A stretch of 23,884 nt of DNA from JAJZRV01 sp027442615 (GTDB taxonomy: Bacteria > Pseudomonadota > Gammaproteobacteria > Burkholderiales > Ferrovaceae). The translations under genes and the position numbers were made by a program. The stretch is taken from NCBI GenBank assembly GCA_027442615.1, contig DAIBBI010000028.1:1-23884 (forward strand), read 5' to 3'. Each line of letters begins with the position of its first letter. The stretch's first letter is position 1. Of the stretch, positions 6,745 through 13,505 are shown one piece after another. The notes under the pieces were generated by a model, which made no database searches, was not told the origin of the DNA, and saw nothing but the letters and a program-made list of their open reading frames with translations.

Positions 6745-7851
6745 CTAGTGTGAAGCAAGCGCCGGGCTGGTGGGATTGCCATAAAAATCAAGCCAGCGTT
6801 TTGCCTTGAAATCATAGAGCTTGCACAGCCGGGCTGTCTTGAAATACCAGTCCCAGGAAAAATGTTGGATGATGATGCGACCGGGCAGGTGGGTTTCCAG
6901 AAACTTCTGGGCCTCCTTCAGGCGGTACATGGGGATGCCCATGTCCAGATGGTGGGCGGTATGCTCCATGATGTGATGCATCAGGGCACCCACCTTGAAG
7001 CGGAAAATCAGGTGAACCGTGGTGGTCACGAAAGGCTGGGCACGCGTCCATTCCGTCTTGTTGTCATACCAGGCCACGGAAGTGTGGGTATGGTGAGCAT
7101 ACACGACGAAGCCGATCATGAAGTTCCAGAAAACGAAGGGTGCCACGAAGCCCGCCCCCACCGTCAACCAGAGGGATTGCTGCGTGACCGCCGCCACGGC
7201 AGCAAGTGCGCCGATCCATAACACGGCAAATACCGTCACCAGCATGCTGTCCCAGAAGAATGCCGGGCGCCGCGCGCCCATGTAGGTCTTGGTGGGAAAA
7301 TACATGCGCAGCCACCACATTTCGATGAAGTAGTACAGGCCGGGCACCCAACCGCTGCGGTAAATGCGTTCCAGCATCCGGCGCGTGGGCGAGAGGGCCT
7401 GGAATTCCTCAACGGACAACGGAGCCCAGACGAAATCAAACCCCTTGAGGTTGGTCTGGCCATGGTGCACCAGGTTATGCCCGATATCCCACAGGCTGTA
7501 GGGCGTGAGGGAGGGCAGAAAGGCAATGCGCCCCAGCACCTTGTTGAGCGCGCGGTGCGGAGTAAAGCTTTGGTGGCAGGCATCATGCCCCAGGATGAAG
7601 AGGCGGCCAATGATGAACCCGGCCACGAGCCCCATGCCCACCTTGGCCCAGACGGGGGTCAGCAGCACCGTGGCGGCAATCGCCCCGAAAAACAGGGCGA
7701 AGTCGAACAGCAACAGCAACAGGGGCCATATCGTGCTTTTGGAGCAAAGCGGAATCAGCCAGCCACGAACGATCTTGCGCCCGGGAAACGGCGCGTCCGG
7801 TGCAATCACCGGAATTTCGGCTGAATCAGTGCTAGGGTTCTGAGTCGTCAT
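6745..7851 (-). CDS. Membrane fatty acid desaturase
   Basis: A 368-residue membrane di-iron desaturase. The three histidine boxes are present and correctly spaced: HDACH (89-93), HNLVHH (125-130) and HTAHH (297-301), with an extra histidine cluster at 253-256. Hydrophobic segments lie near residues 41-64, 70-88, 200-222 and 230-252. The family introduces double bonds into acyl chains (Delta-12/omega-6-like branch by general appearance), using O2 and an electron donor. Regiospecificity cannot be read from sequence. The ATG at 7851 has no clear Shine-Dalgarno and directly abuts a -10-like box. The GGDEF-EAL and chrA genes follow on the same strand, so the three may be co-transcribed. Confidence 0.9.
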   Translation of the reverse strand: MTTQNPSTDSAEIPVIAPDAPFPGRKIVRGWLIPLCSKSTIWPLLLLLFDFALFFGAIAATVLLTPVWAKVGMGLVAGFIIGRLFILGHDACHQSFTPHRALNKVLGRIAFLPSLTPYSLWDIGHNLVHHGQTNLKGFDFVWAPLSVEEFQALSPTRRMLERIYRSGWVPGLYYFIEMWWLRMYFPTKTYMGARRPAFFWDSMLVTVFAVLWIGALAAVAAVTQQSLWLTVGAGFVAPFVFWNFMIGFVVYAHHTHTSVAWYDNKTEWTRAQPFVTTTVHLIFRFKVGALMHHIMEHTAHHLDMGIPMYRLKEAQKFLETHLPGRIIIQHFSWDWYFKTARLCKLYDFKAKRWLDFYGNPTSPALASH

Positions 7852-7887
7852 TTTATATTTGCAGTCAAAGTGTCGGTCAAAGTGACG
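7852..7887 (-). promoter_or_regulatory. Desaturase promoter with tandem direct repeat
   Basis: On the minus strand TTGACC (7880-7875), a 17-bp spacer and TATAAA (7857-7852) form a good sigma-70 promoter. A 9-bp repeat, CACTTTGAC on the minus strand, occurs twice at 7884-7876 and 7872-7864 (12-bp period) and covers the -35 box and spacer, as an operator would. The oddity is that the -10 directly touches the ATG at 7851, so the transcript would start inside the annotated first codons. Confidence 0.5.
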
Positions 7888-7938
7888 CCATTTTAACCCA
7901 ATCGGCTAAAATGCGTCTCCCGTTTCCGGATTATCGCC

Positions 7939-8751
7939 ATGCCTCTGTTACCCCCGCTGAATCCCCCCATCCCGGACTGGACCGGAATGCGCATCTGGAT
8001 CATCGGCGCCTCCAGCGGCATTGGCGCAGAAACCGCGCGCCTCCTGGCCCGGCGCGGCGCCCGGGTGGCCCTGTCGGCGCGCCGCAGCGGGGCGCTGGAA
8101 TCCCTGCGTGCGGAATTTGACGCCACCGCCCGGGACAGCACCGTGGTCCTGCCGCTCGACATCACGGATGCCGCCGCCGTCGAAGCCGCCGCCCGCAGTC
8201 TTCTGTCGCGCTGGGGGGAGCTGGATCTCGTACTGGTGGCCGCAGGCATTTACGATGCGCTACGCGCCCCTGCCTTCGATGCCGCGGCCCTTCCTGCCGT
8301 ACGCTCGGTCATGGAAGTCAACCTGATGGGCACCTACCATGTGCTGGCCGCCCTGCTGCCCCACTTCACCCGGCAGGGGCGAGGCGGCATCGCCATCATC
8401 AGCAGCGTGGCAGGCTACAACGGCCTGCCGCGCGCGCTGGCCTACGCCCCCAGCAAGGCGGCGCTCAACAACCTGTGCGAGGGACTGTATTTTGAACTGC
8501 GTCCGCTGGGGCTTTCGGTGTATCGCATCTGTCCGGGATTCGTTGCCACCACCATGACGGCCCATGTGGGTTTCCATATGCCTGCCCTGCTTTCAGCCCA
8601 GACTGCCGCGCATGAAATCGTGCGCGGACTGGAGCAGGGAGAATTCGAAATCCACTTCCCCAAACGCTTCACCCGTTTCCTCAAATTGCTGCGCTGGTTA
8701 CCCCGCCGGATCTACTTCGTCCTGCTCGGCCTGGGTGCCCGGCAGGTCTGA
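7939..8751 (+). CDS. Short-chain dehydrogenase/reductase (SDR)
   Basis: A 270-residue classical SDR with an NAD(P)-binding Rossmann fold. Visible are GASSGIG (23-29), the Arg-rich SARRSG after strand 2 that suggests NADP(H), LDIT (73-76), AAG (101-103), Asn128, catalytic Ser156 (ISSVAGY), Tyr169 and Lys173 (YAPSK), and CPGFVATTM. The C-terminal ~30 residues are basic and hydrophobic and may touch the membrane. The substrate is unknown. Divergence from the desaturase suggests lipid or acyl-chain chemistry, but this is only context. A second ATG at 7987 would remove the first 16 residues. I keep 7939, since the segment DWTG leading into the first strand looks like part of the protein. Confidence 0.85.
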   Translation: MPLLPPLNPPIPDWTGMRIWIIGASSGIGAETARLLARRGARVALSARRSGALESLRAEFDATARDSTVVLPLDITDAAAVEAAARSLLSRWGELDLVLVAAGIYDALRAPAFDAAALPAVRSVMEVNLMGTYHVLAALLPHFTRQGRGGIAIISSVAGYNGLPRALAYAPSKAALNNLCEGLYFELRPLGLSVYRICPGFVATTMTAHVGFHMPALLSAQTAAHEIVRGLEQGEFEIHFPKRFTRFLKLLRWLPRRIYFVLLGLGARQV

Positions 8752-8758
8752 AACCCGC

Positions 8759-8796
8759 GCCCTTTCTGGGGTGTTGACGACCCCCACAAAAAGGGC
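8759..8796 (+). repeat. Nested inverted repeat after the SDR gene, within the nrdJ promoter
   Basis: The outer arms GCCCTTT (8759-8765) and AAAGGGC (8790-8796) enclose the inner arms GGGGT (8768-8772) and ACCCC (8780-8784). An RNA from the SDR gene would fold into a long, slightly interrupted hairpin, a possible terminator lacking a T run. The loop holds the TTGACG that could be the nrdJ -35 box. Confidence 0.5.
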
Positions 8797-8802
8797 TAAT
8801 TT
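8774..8802 (+). promoter_or_regulatory. Candidate nrdJ promoter
   Basis: TTGACG (8774-8779) and a weak TAATTT (8797-8802) are 17 bp apart. Transcription would start near 8809, at the left edge of the NrdR-like palindrome, which fits repression at that site. The -10 matches consensus at only three positions, so this is tentative. Confidence 0.4.
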
Positions 8803-8808
8803 CTGGCG

Positions 8809-8832
8809 AAAACCACAACATATTGTGGTTTT
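8809..8832 (+). promoter_or_regulatory. NrdR-box-like palindrome upstream of nrdJ
   Basis: Perfect 10-bp arms AAAACCACAA (8809-8818) and TTGTGGTTTT (8823-8832) flank CATA. The central 16 bp (8813-8828) match the published NrdR-box consensus acaCwAtATaTwGtgt at most positions, including the conserved C, A, AT, T and G. NrdR is the zinc/ATP-cone repressor of ribonucleotide reductase genes. Boxes usually come in pairs about three helical turns apart. I see no convincing second box here. Confidence 0.7.
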
Positions 8833-8847
8833 GTGACATTGCTCACC
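8832..8847 (+). promoter_or_regulatory. CRP/FNR-family-like inverted repeat
   Basis: TGTGA (8832-8836), six bases, then TCACC (8843-8847) resembles the CRP half-site pair TGTGA-N6-TCACA with one mismatch. It begins at the last base of the NrdR-like palindrome. Such sites occur by chance, and no regulator gene is nearby. Confidence 0.3.
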
Positions 8848-8872
8848 AAAACGACAAACACTCAGGGGACTC

Positions 8873-11800
8873 ATGCTTAAAGCCGTCAAAGTCACGCAAC
8901 ACACCGCCCAGGAAGTGGCCATGCAGCCGGTTTCCGCAGACATCTGGGACAAAAAATACCGTCTCAAAAACAAACAGGGACAGCCCATCGACATCGAAAT
9001 CGATGACACCTACCGGCGCGTGGCCAAAGCCCTTTCTGACACCGAAAACACCCCCGAAAAACAGGCCTACTGGAACGAGCGGTTTCTGTGGGCCCTGCGT
9101 CGCGGCGCCATCCCTGCCGGGCGCATCACTTCCAACGCGGGCGCACTGGAACATAAACCCGCCACCAGCACCATCAACTGTACCGTCTCCGGCACCATCG
9201 AAGACAGCATGAACGGCATCCTTGAAAAGGTGCATGAAGCCGGCCTCACCCTCAAGGCAGGTTGCGGCATCGGTTACGAGTTTTCCTCGCTGCGCCCCAA
9301 GGGCGCTTTCGTGGCGGGTGCCGGCGCCTATACTTCCGGCCCCCTGTCCTTCATGGACATTTACGACAAGATGTGTTTCACCGTGTCCTCGGCCGGGGGT
9401 CGGCGCGGTGCGCAGATGGCCACTTTCGACATCTCCCATCCCGACGTGATCGACTTCATCAAGGCCAAGCGCGAAGCGGGACGGCTTCGCCAGTTCAACC
9501 TCTCCTGCCTCATCACGCGCGAATTCATGGAAGCCGTCAAGGCCGACGCAGACTGGCGCCTGGCCTTTCCCATCGCACAGGCCGAAGTGGAAAGCGACGG
9601 CATCAACCTGACGCTCGCCACCGACATCGTGTGGCGTGAATGGCCGGTCAAGAACAAATACGTCACCCGCGATGACGGGCTCGTGGCCTGTCGCGTGTAC
9701 AAAACCCTGAAGGCACGCCGGCTGTGGGACGTCATCATGTCTTCCACCTATGATTACGCCGAGCCGGGCTTCATCCTGATCGACCGCGTCAATGAAATGA
9801 ACAACAACTGGTGGTGTGAAAACATCCGCGCCACCAACCCCTGTGTCACGGCCGATACCTGGGTCATGACCACCGAAGGCGCGCGTCGCGTGTCCGATCT
9901 CACGGGGCTGCCCTTTACCGCCCTGGTGGATGGCGTGCCCTATCGCACCACCGCGGCCGGCTTTTTCAAGACCGGCCTCAAGCCCGTGTACCAGCTCACC
10001 ACCAGGGAAGGCTTCAAGGTGCGGCTCACCGGGGACCACCGTGTACTGAAGGCCGAAGGAGCCCACCGTCAGAATGCCGCCTGGGTGGAAGCGCGGCATC
10101 TTTCACCCGGCGATCATGTGGTCCTGCATAACCAGCGCGAGGTCTCGGGTTGGGAAGGGGCAGGCACAACACAGCAGGGCTATCTGTTGGGGCTGCTGGT
10201 GGGTGATGGCGTATTGCGCCAGGAGCAGGCCGTCCTGTCAGTGGGTGAGCGGGCTGGCACCGAATCCGTGCGCCAGGCCGTTACCGCAGCCGCCACGGCC
10301 TTGAACAAGCGCGCCACCCCGCTGGGCTGGCAGCGCGTGGCGGGGCGTCGGGAATATCGCTTCGGCTCGACAGCCCTGCGCGCACTCGCCCTGACCTTTG
10401 GCATGGGCCGCGCAATCACCGTCACCCCTGAAATCGAGGAAGCCTCTTCCGCCTTTTATGCGGGCTTCCTGCGCGGACTGTTCGATGCCGATGGCTCGGT
10501 GCACGTAACCGACCAGGGATTGAGCGTTCGTCTTGCACAACCCGACCTGGAACTGCTGGAAGCCGTGCAGCGCATGCTGGCACGCCTGGGCATCCTCACC
10601 GTGCTCAGCACCAACCGGCACGACATTGCCCTCAAGGACCTGCCCGATGGTCGCGGTGGCCTCATGGATTACCGGATCGAGGCGCAGCATGAGCTCATCA
10701 TCGCCCATGACAGCCTGGTGCGGTTTCACGACCACATCGGTTTTACCGACCGCGCCAAACACCAGCGCCTCACCCAGCTCATCACCCCATATCGCCGCAG
10801 CCCCCGTCGCGAAAGCTTTGTGGGCACGGTAGAGGCGCTCATCCCTTGCGGTGCCGCGGACGTCTATGACGTTCAGGTGCCGGGCGTCAACGCGTTCGAC
10901 GCCAATGGCCTGTATGTCCATAATTGTGGCGAACAACCGCTGCCACCCTACGGCGCCTGCCTGCTGGGTTCGGTCAACCTCACCCGTTTCGTGCGCGACG
11001 CCTTCACCGACACGGCCCATTTTGACTGGGAAGAATATCGCGACGTCGTGCGCATCTTCACCCGCATGCTGGACAACGTGGTGGACGTCAACGGCCTGCC
11101 CCTGCCGCAACAGCGGCAGGAGATCATGCGCAAGCGCCGCCATGGCATGGGCTACCTGGGTCTGGGCTCGACACTGACCCTGCTCAAGATGACCTATGGC
11201 TCGCCGGAGTCGCTGGAATTCACCGAGGAAGTCACCCGCATCATGGCCGAGGAAGGCTGGAACGTGGGTCTCGAACTTGCCCAGGAAAAAGGCCCGGCCC
11301 CCATCATGGATGAGGAATTCACCGTCACTCCCGAACTTCTGGCCAAACGGCCTGAAATGGCGGCCGATGGCGTCAAGGCCGGCGACAAGGTCAAGGGACG
11401 GGTGCTTCTGGGACGCTACAGCCGTTACATGCAGCAGTTTCCCGAGGCCCTGCGCGAGCGCATCGCCACGGAGGGGGTGCGCTTCACGCACCACAGCTCG
11501 ATTGCACCCACCGGCACCATTTCATTGTCGCTGGGCAACAATGCCAGCAACGGCATCGAGCCCTCCTTTGCCCACCATTACAGCCGCAACGTGATTCGTG
11601 AAGGAAAAAAGAGCAAGGAGAAGGTGGATGTATTCTCCTTCGAGCTTCTGGCCTATCGCACCCTCATCAACCCCAATGCCATGCCCTTTGCCGAATCGGG
11701 TGAAGGCCGCCTGCCCGATTACTTCGTGGATTCCTCCAACATCCCGGCTCGCGCGCATGTGGACATCCAGGCTGCGGCGCAAAAATGGATTGACAGTTCC

Positions 11801-12097
11801 ATCTCCAAAACCATCAACGTGCCTACGGATTATCCCTACGAGGATTTCAAGGACATCTATTTCTACGCCTACGAAAAGGGCCTGAAGGGCTGCACCACCT
11901 TCCGGTTCAACCCTGAGGCCTTCCAGGGCGTATTGGTGACTGAAAAGGATCTGGAAAATACCACCTACCGCTTCACGCTGGAAGACGGCTCGACCGTCGA
12001 GGCCAAGGGCAATGAAACCATCGAATACGATGGCGAACTGCACAGCGCGGCCAACCTGTACGACGCCCTCAAAGAAGGTTATTACGGCAAATTCTGA
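8873..12097 (+). CDS. nrdJ: Class II (B12-dependent) ribonucleotide reductase, large subunit, with intein
   Basis: The precursor is 1074 residues. Removing the intein (324-684) leaves a 713-residue enzyme, the expected size of a NrdJa-type subunit. It reduces ribonucleotides to deoxyribonucleotides with adenosylcobalamin and needs no oxygen. Seen: redox Cys103 (STINCTVSGT), the phosphate/effector region SAGGRRGAQMA, the active site NPCGE with thiyl-radical Cys685 and Glu687, and redox partner Cys696 (GACLLGSVNL). The 685-696 spacing of 11 equals that of Cys408 and Cys419 in the Lactobacillus leichmannii enzyme. HHSSIAPTGTISL is the PTGT phosphate-binding motif. No ATP-cone and no C-terminal shuttle cysteines are present. 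The latter lie in the next gene, 13 bp on. Start ATG 8873 has AGGGGA upstream; Met17 (8921) is an alternative. Confidence 0.95.
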   Translation: MLKAVKVTQHTAQEVAMQPVSADIWDKKYRLKNKQGQPIDIEIDDTYRRVAKALSDTENTPEKQAYWNERFLWALRRGAIPAGRITSNAGALEHKPATSTINCTVSGTIEDSMNGILEKVHEAGLTLKAGCGIGYEFSSLRPKGAFVAGAGAYTSGPLSFMDIYDKMCFTVSSAGGRRGAQMATFDISHPDVIDFIKAKREAGRLRQFNLSCLITREFMEAVKADADWRLAFPIAQAEVESDGINLTLATDIVWREWPVKNKYVTRDDGLVACRVYKTLKARRLWDVIMSSTYDYAEPGFILIDRVNEMNNNWWCENIRATNPCVTADTWVMTTEGARRVSDLTGLPFTALVDGVPYRTTAAGFFKTGLKPVYQLTTREGFKVRLTGDHRVLKAEGAHRQNAAWVEARHLSPGDHVVLHNQREVSGWEGAGTTQQGYLLGLLVGDGVLRQEQAVLSVGERAGTESVRQAVTAAATALNKRATPLGWQRVAGRREYRFGSTALRALALTFGMGRAITVTPEIEEASSAFYAGFLRGLFDADGSVHVTDQGLSVRLAQPDLELLEAVQRMLARLGILTVLSTNRHDIALKDLPDGRGGLMDYRIEAQHELIIAHDSLVRFHDHIGFTDRAKHQRLTQLITPYRRSPRRESFVGTVEALIPCGAADVYDVQVPGVNAFDANGLYVHNCGEQPLPPYGACLLGSVNLTRFVRDAFTDTAHFDWEEYRDVVRIFTRMLDNVVDVNGLPLPQQRQEIMRKRRHGMGYLGLGSTLTLLKMTYGSPESLEFTEEVTRIMAEEGWNVGLELAQEKGPAPIMDEEFTVTPELLAKRPEMAADGVKAGDKVKGRVLLGRYSRYMQQFPEALRERIATEGVRFTHHSSIAPTGTISLSLGNNASNGIEPSFAHHYSRNVIREGKKSKEKVDVFSFELLAYRTLINPNAMPFAESGEGRLPDYFVDSSNIPARAHVDIQAAAQKWIDSSISKTINVPTDYPYEDFKDIYFYAYEKGLKGCTTFRFNPEAFQGVLVTEKDLENTTYRFTLEDGSTVEAKGNETIEYDGELHSAANLYDALKEGYYGKF
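9842..10924 (+). mobile_element. Intein with LAGLIDADG homing endonuclease inside NrdJ
   Basis: A 361-residue in-frame insert (precursor residues 324-684) between NP and CGEQ of the reductase active site. It begins with Cys (CVTADTWVMTTEG, block A), has a block B TxxH (LTGDHRVL), and ends with block F (VYDVQVPG) and block G (NGLYVHN). The C-terminal His-Asn is followed by the +1 Cys of the host protein, so all splicing residues are present. Two dodecapeptides, LLGLLVGDG (438-446, Asp445) and LRGLFDADG (533-541, Asp540), keep the catalytic acids, so the endonuclease may still be active. Codon use is like the host gene, suggesting long residence. Inteins in ribonucleotide reductases are common. 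Exact boundaries follow from the splice motifs. Confidence 0.95.
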
Positions 12098-12110
12098 CCC
12101 GGAGAATGCA

Positions 12111-12800
12111 ATGACACTCAAGATAGATAAAAAAATCACCGGGTATGCCGTCGTCATCGAGCAACCCGAAGCGGCCCCACCCGTCGAAGCCCGCAGCGCT
12201 GAAATCCACCAGCTGGGCGAGCCCCTGTCCCGCCCGGACAAGCTGGTGGGAAACACCTACAAGATCAAGACGCCGGTCACCGATCACGCGCTCTACATCA
12301 CCATCAATGACGTGATCATGAACGAGGGCACGCCACAGGAGCATCGCCGTCCCTTCGAGATCTTCATCAACTCGAAAAACATGGAACATTTCCAGTGGAT
12401 CGTGGCGCTGACCCGCGTCATGTCAGCGGTGTTCCGCAAGGGTGGCGACATCACCTTTCTGGTGGAAGAACTGCACAGCGTGTTCGACCCCAAGGGAGGC
12501 TACTTCAAAAAGGGGGGACGATACATTCCCAGCCTCGTGGCTGAAATTGGCGAAGTGCTGAAGGAACACCTGCATGAAATCGGCATGTTGAAGCGGCCGG
12601 AACAGGAGGCCCAGCAAAAGGAGTTTCTGGATGCCAAGCGGCAGGAATACCTGGAAAAGCAGGCCCAGGCCAGCCCCCCCGCGGGCGACAGCGGCTTTCC
12701 TGCAGGAGCAACCCTTTGCGCCAAATGCTCGACGCAGGCCGTCATCAAAATGGATGGCTGCCTGACCTGCCTGAACTGCGGCGACAGCAAGTGCTCCTAG
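12111..12800 (+). CDS. nrdJb: Class II ribonucleotide reductase, small accessory subunit NrdJb
   Basis: A 229-residue protein matching the C-terminal part of class II reductases that is encoded separately as NrdJb in Pseudomonas aeruginosa. The middle region has NTYKIKTP, PFEIFINSKN and QWIVALTRVMSAVFRKGGD, then FDPKGGYFKKG. The C-terminus is cysteine-rich: Cys203-x2-Cys206, then GCLTCLNCGDSKC (Cys217, 220, 223, 228). These are expected to bind zinc and to act as the dithiol that re-reduces the active-site disulfide of NrdJ, which has no such tail. The ATG has GGAG 6 nt upstream. The protein is translated from the same mRNA as nrdJ (13-bp gap) and followed by a terminator. Confidence 0.92.
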   Translation: MTLKIDKKITGYAVVIEQPEAAPPVEARSAEIHQLGEPLSRPDKLVGNTYKIKTPVTDHALYITINDVIMNEGTPQEHRRPFEIFINSKNMEHFQWIVALTRVMSAVFRKGGDITFLVEELHSVFDPKGGYFKKGGRYIPSLVAEIGEVLKEHLHEIGMLKRPEQEAQQKEFLDAKRQEYLEKQAQASPPAGDSGFPAGATLCAKCSTQAVIKMDGCLTCLNCGDSKCS

Positions 12801-12842
12801 GGGGCCAGTAACCCCATCACCTGCAACCCGGCACCCGCTCAA

Positions 12843-12869
12843 GCACGCCCTCCCGGGCGTGTTTTTTTT
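12843..12869 (+). terminator. Rho-independent terminator of the nrdJ operon
   Basis: A 7-bp stem, CACGCCC (12844-12850) and GGGCGTG (12855-12861), with loop TCCC, is followed by eight T (12862-12869). It closes the reductase unit and insulates it from the chemosensory operon starting at 13041. Confidence 0.93.
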
Positions 12870-12902
12870 GGCGTCATTCCCCACAAAATGGCGCGGATGT
12901 CC

Positions 12903-12981
12903 GATATCGAACGGATATCGAGTGCATTTTGATACGAGCAGGGTTAGACTCAAACCAACATCACAGTATAGACTACGTCTA
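12903..12981 (+). promoter_or_regulatory. Upstream region of the chemosensory operon with repeats
   Basis: The octamer GATATCGA occurs twice, 12903-12910 and 12914-12921, with an 11-bp (one helical turn) period. TAGAC occurs at 12945-12949 and again at 12969-12973, where it pairs with GTCTA (12977-12981) in a palindrome. A weak -10-like TATAGA lies at 12967-12972 with no good -35. The operon promoter is probably here, and the repeats could be operators. I find neither a sigma-54 nor a flagellar sigma-28 consensus. Confidence 0.35.
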
Positions 12982-13040
12982 AGGTGTTTTCTGGACAGTG
13001 TCATCCGTATTCTACCTACCGTTAATCAGGGGAATTGTTG

Positions 13041-13505
13041 ATGAACACCATGCTTCGTTTTGTCTCGTGGGTGGTTGATGGACAGGCTTATGCGCTTGCG
13101 CTGGAAGCGGTTGATCGCGCCGTGCTGGCAGTCGAGATAACGCCCTTGCCCGGAGCACCAGAAGCAGTCGAAGGAATCATCAACATCCGGGGCGAAATCA
13201 TCCCCGTCGTCAGCATCCGCAAGCGACTAGGCATCAGCCTTCGATCATTGGAAATATCAGACAGTCTGGTAGTGGCGCGTACCCGCACCAGGCGGCTGGC
13301 CGTCATTGCCGAGTCCGTACTGGAAATAGTGGAACGCCCTGCCAATGCCATGATGGGGACCGATGAAATGATTCATGGCGCTCGCTACATCGCGGGCGTG
13401 CTCAAAACGCATGATGGCTTGATGCTCATTCAGGACCTGGACAGGTTCTTTTCCCTGAGGGAAGAGCAGTCTCTGGAACTGGCGCTGGAGGGTGCTGAAG
13501 CATGA
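13041..13505 (+). CDS. cheW: CheW-like coupling protein (WspB-like)
   Basis: A 154-residue single CheW domain. Family marks are the N-terminal strand MLRFVSWVVDGQAYALALEAV, the LPGAPEAVEGIINIRGEIIPVVSIRKRLG block (the strongest CheW signature) and the final LIQDLDRFF strand. CheW bridges the kinase CheA and the receptor tip in the signalling array. The ATG at 13041 follows AGGGGAA at 6 nt. A TTG at 13035 in the same frame is less likely. It is the first gene of the operon and overlaps cheR by 4 bp (ATGA). Position before a CheR-TPR gene and a second CheW matches WspB. Confidence 0.9.
   Translation: MNTMLRFVSWVVDGQAYALALEAVDRAVLAVEITPLPGAPEAVEGIINIRGEIIPVVSIRKRLGISLRSLEISDSLVVARTRTRRLAVIAESVLEIVERPANAMMGTDEMIHGARYIAGVLKTHDGLMLIQDLDRFFSLREEQSLELALEGAEA

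Noticed and set aside
9842..10924. A free-standing homing endonuclease gene or group I intron in nrdJ
   Set aside because: The frame is continuous from host to insert to host. The ends are Cys1 and His-Asn/Cys+1, which define an intein rather than an intron.
8843..11494. Two 418-codon minus-strand frames opposite nrdJ and the intein
   Set aside because: They are antisense shadows. They cross intein boundaries and contain no recognised domain.
12870..13040. Sigma-54 or sigma-28 promoter for the chemosensory operon
   Set aside because: TGGCGCGG near 12889 lacks the matching TGC at the required distance, and no TAAA/GCCGATAA pair is present.
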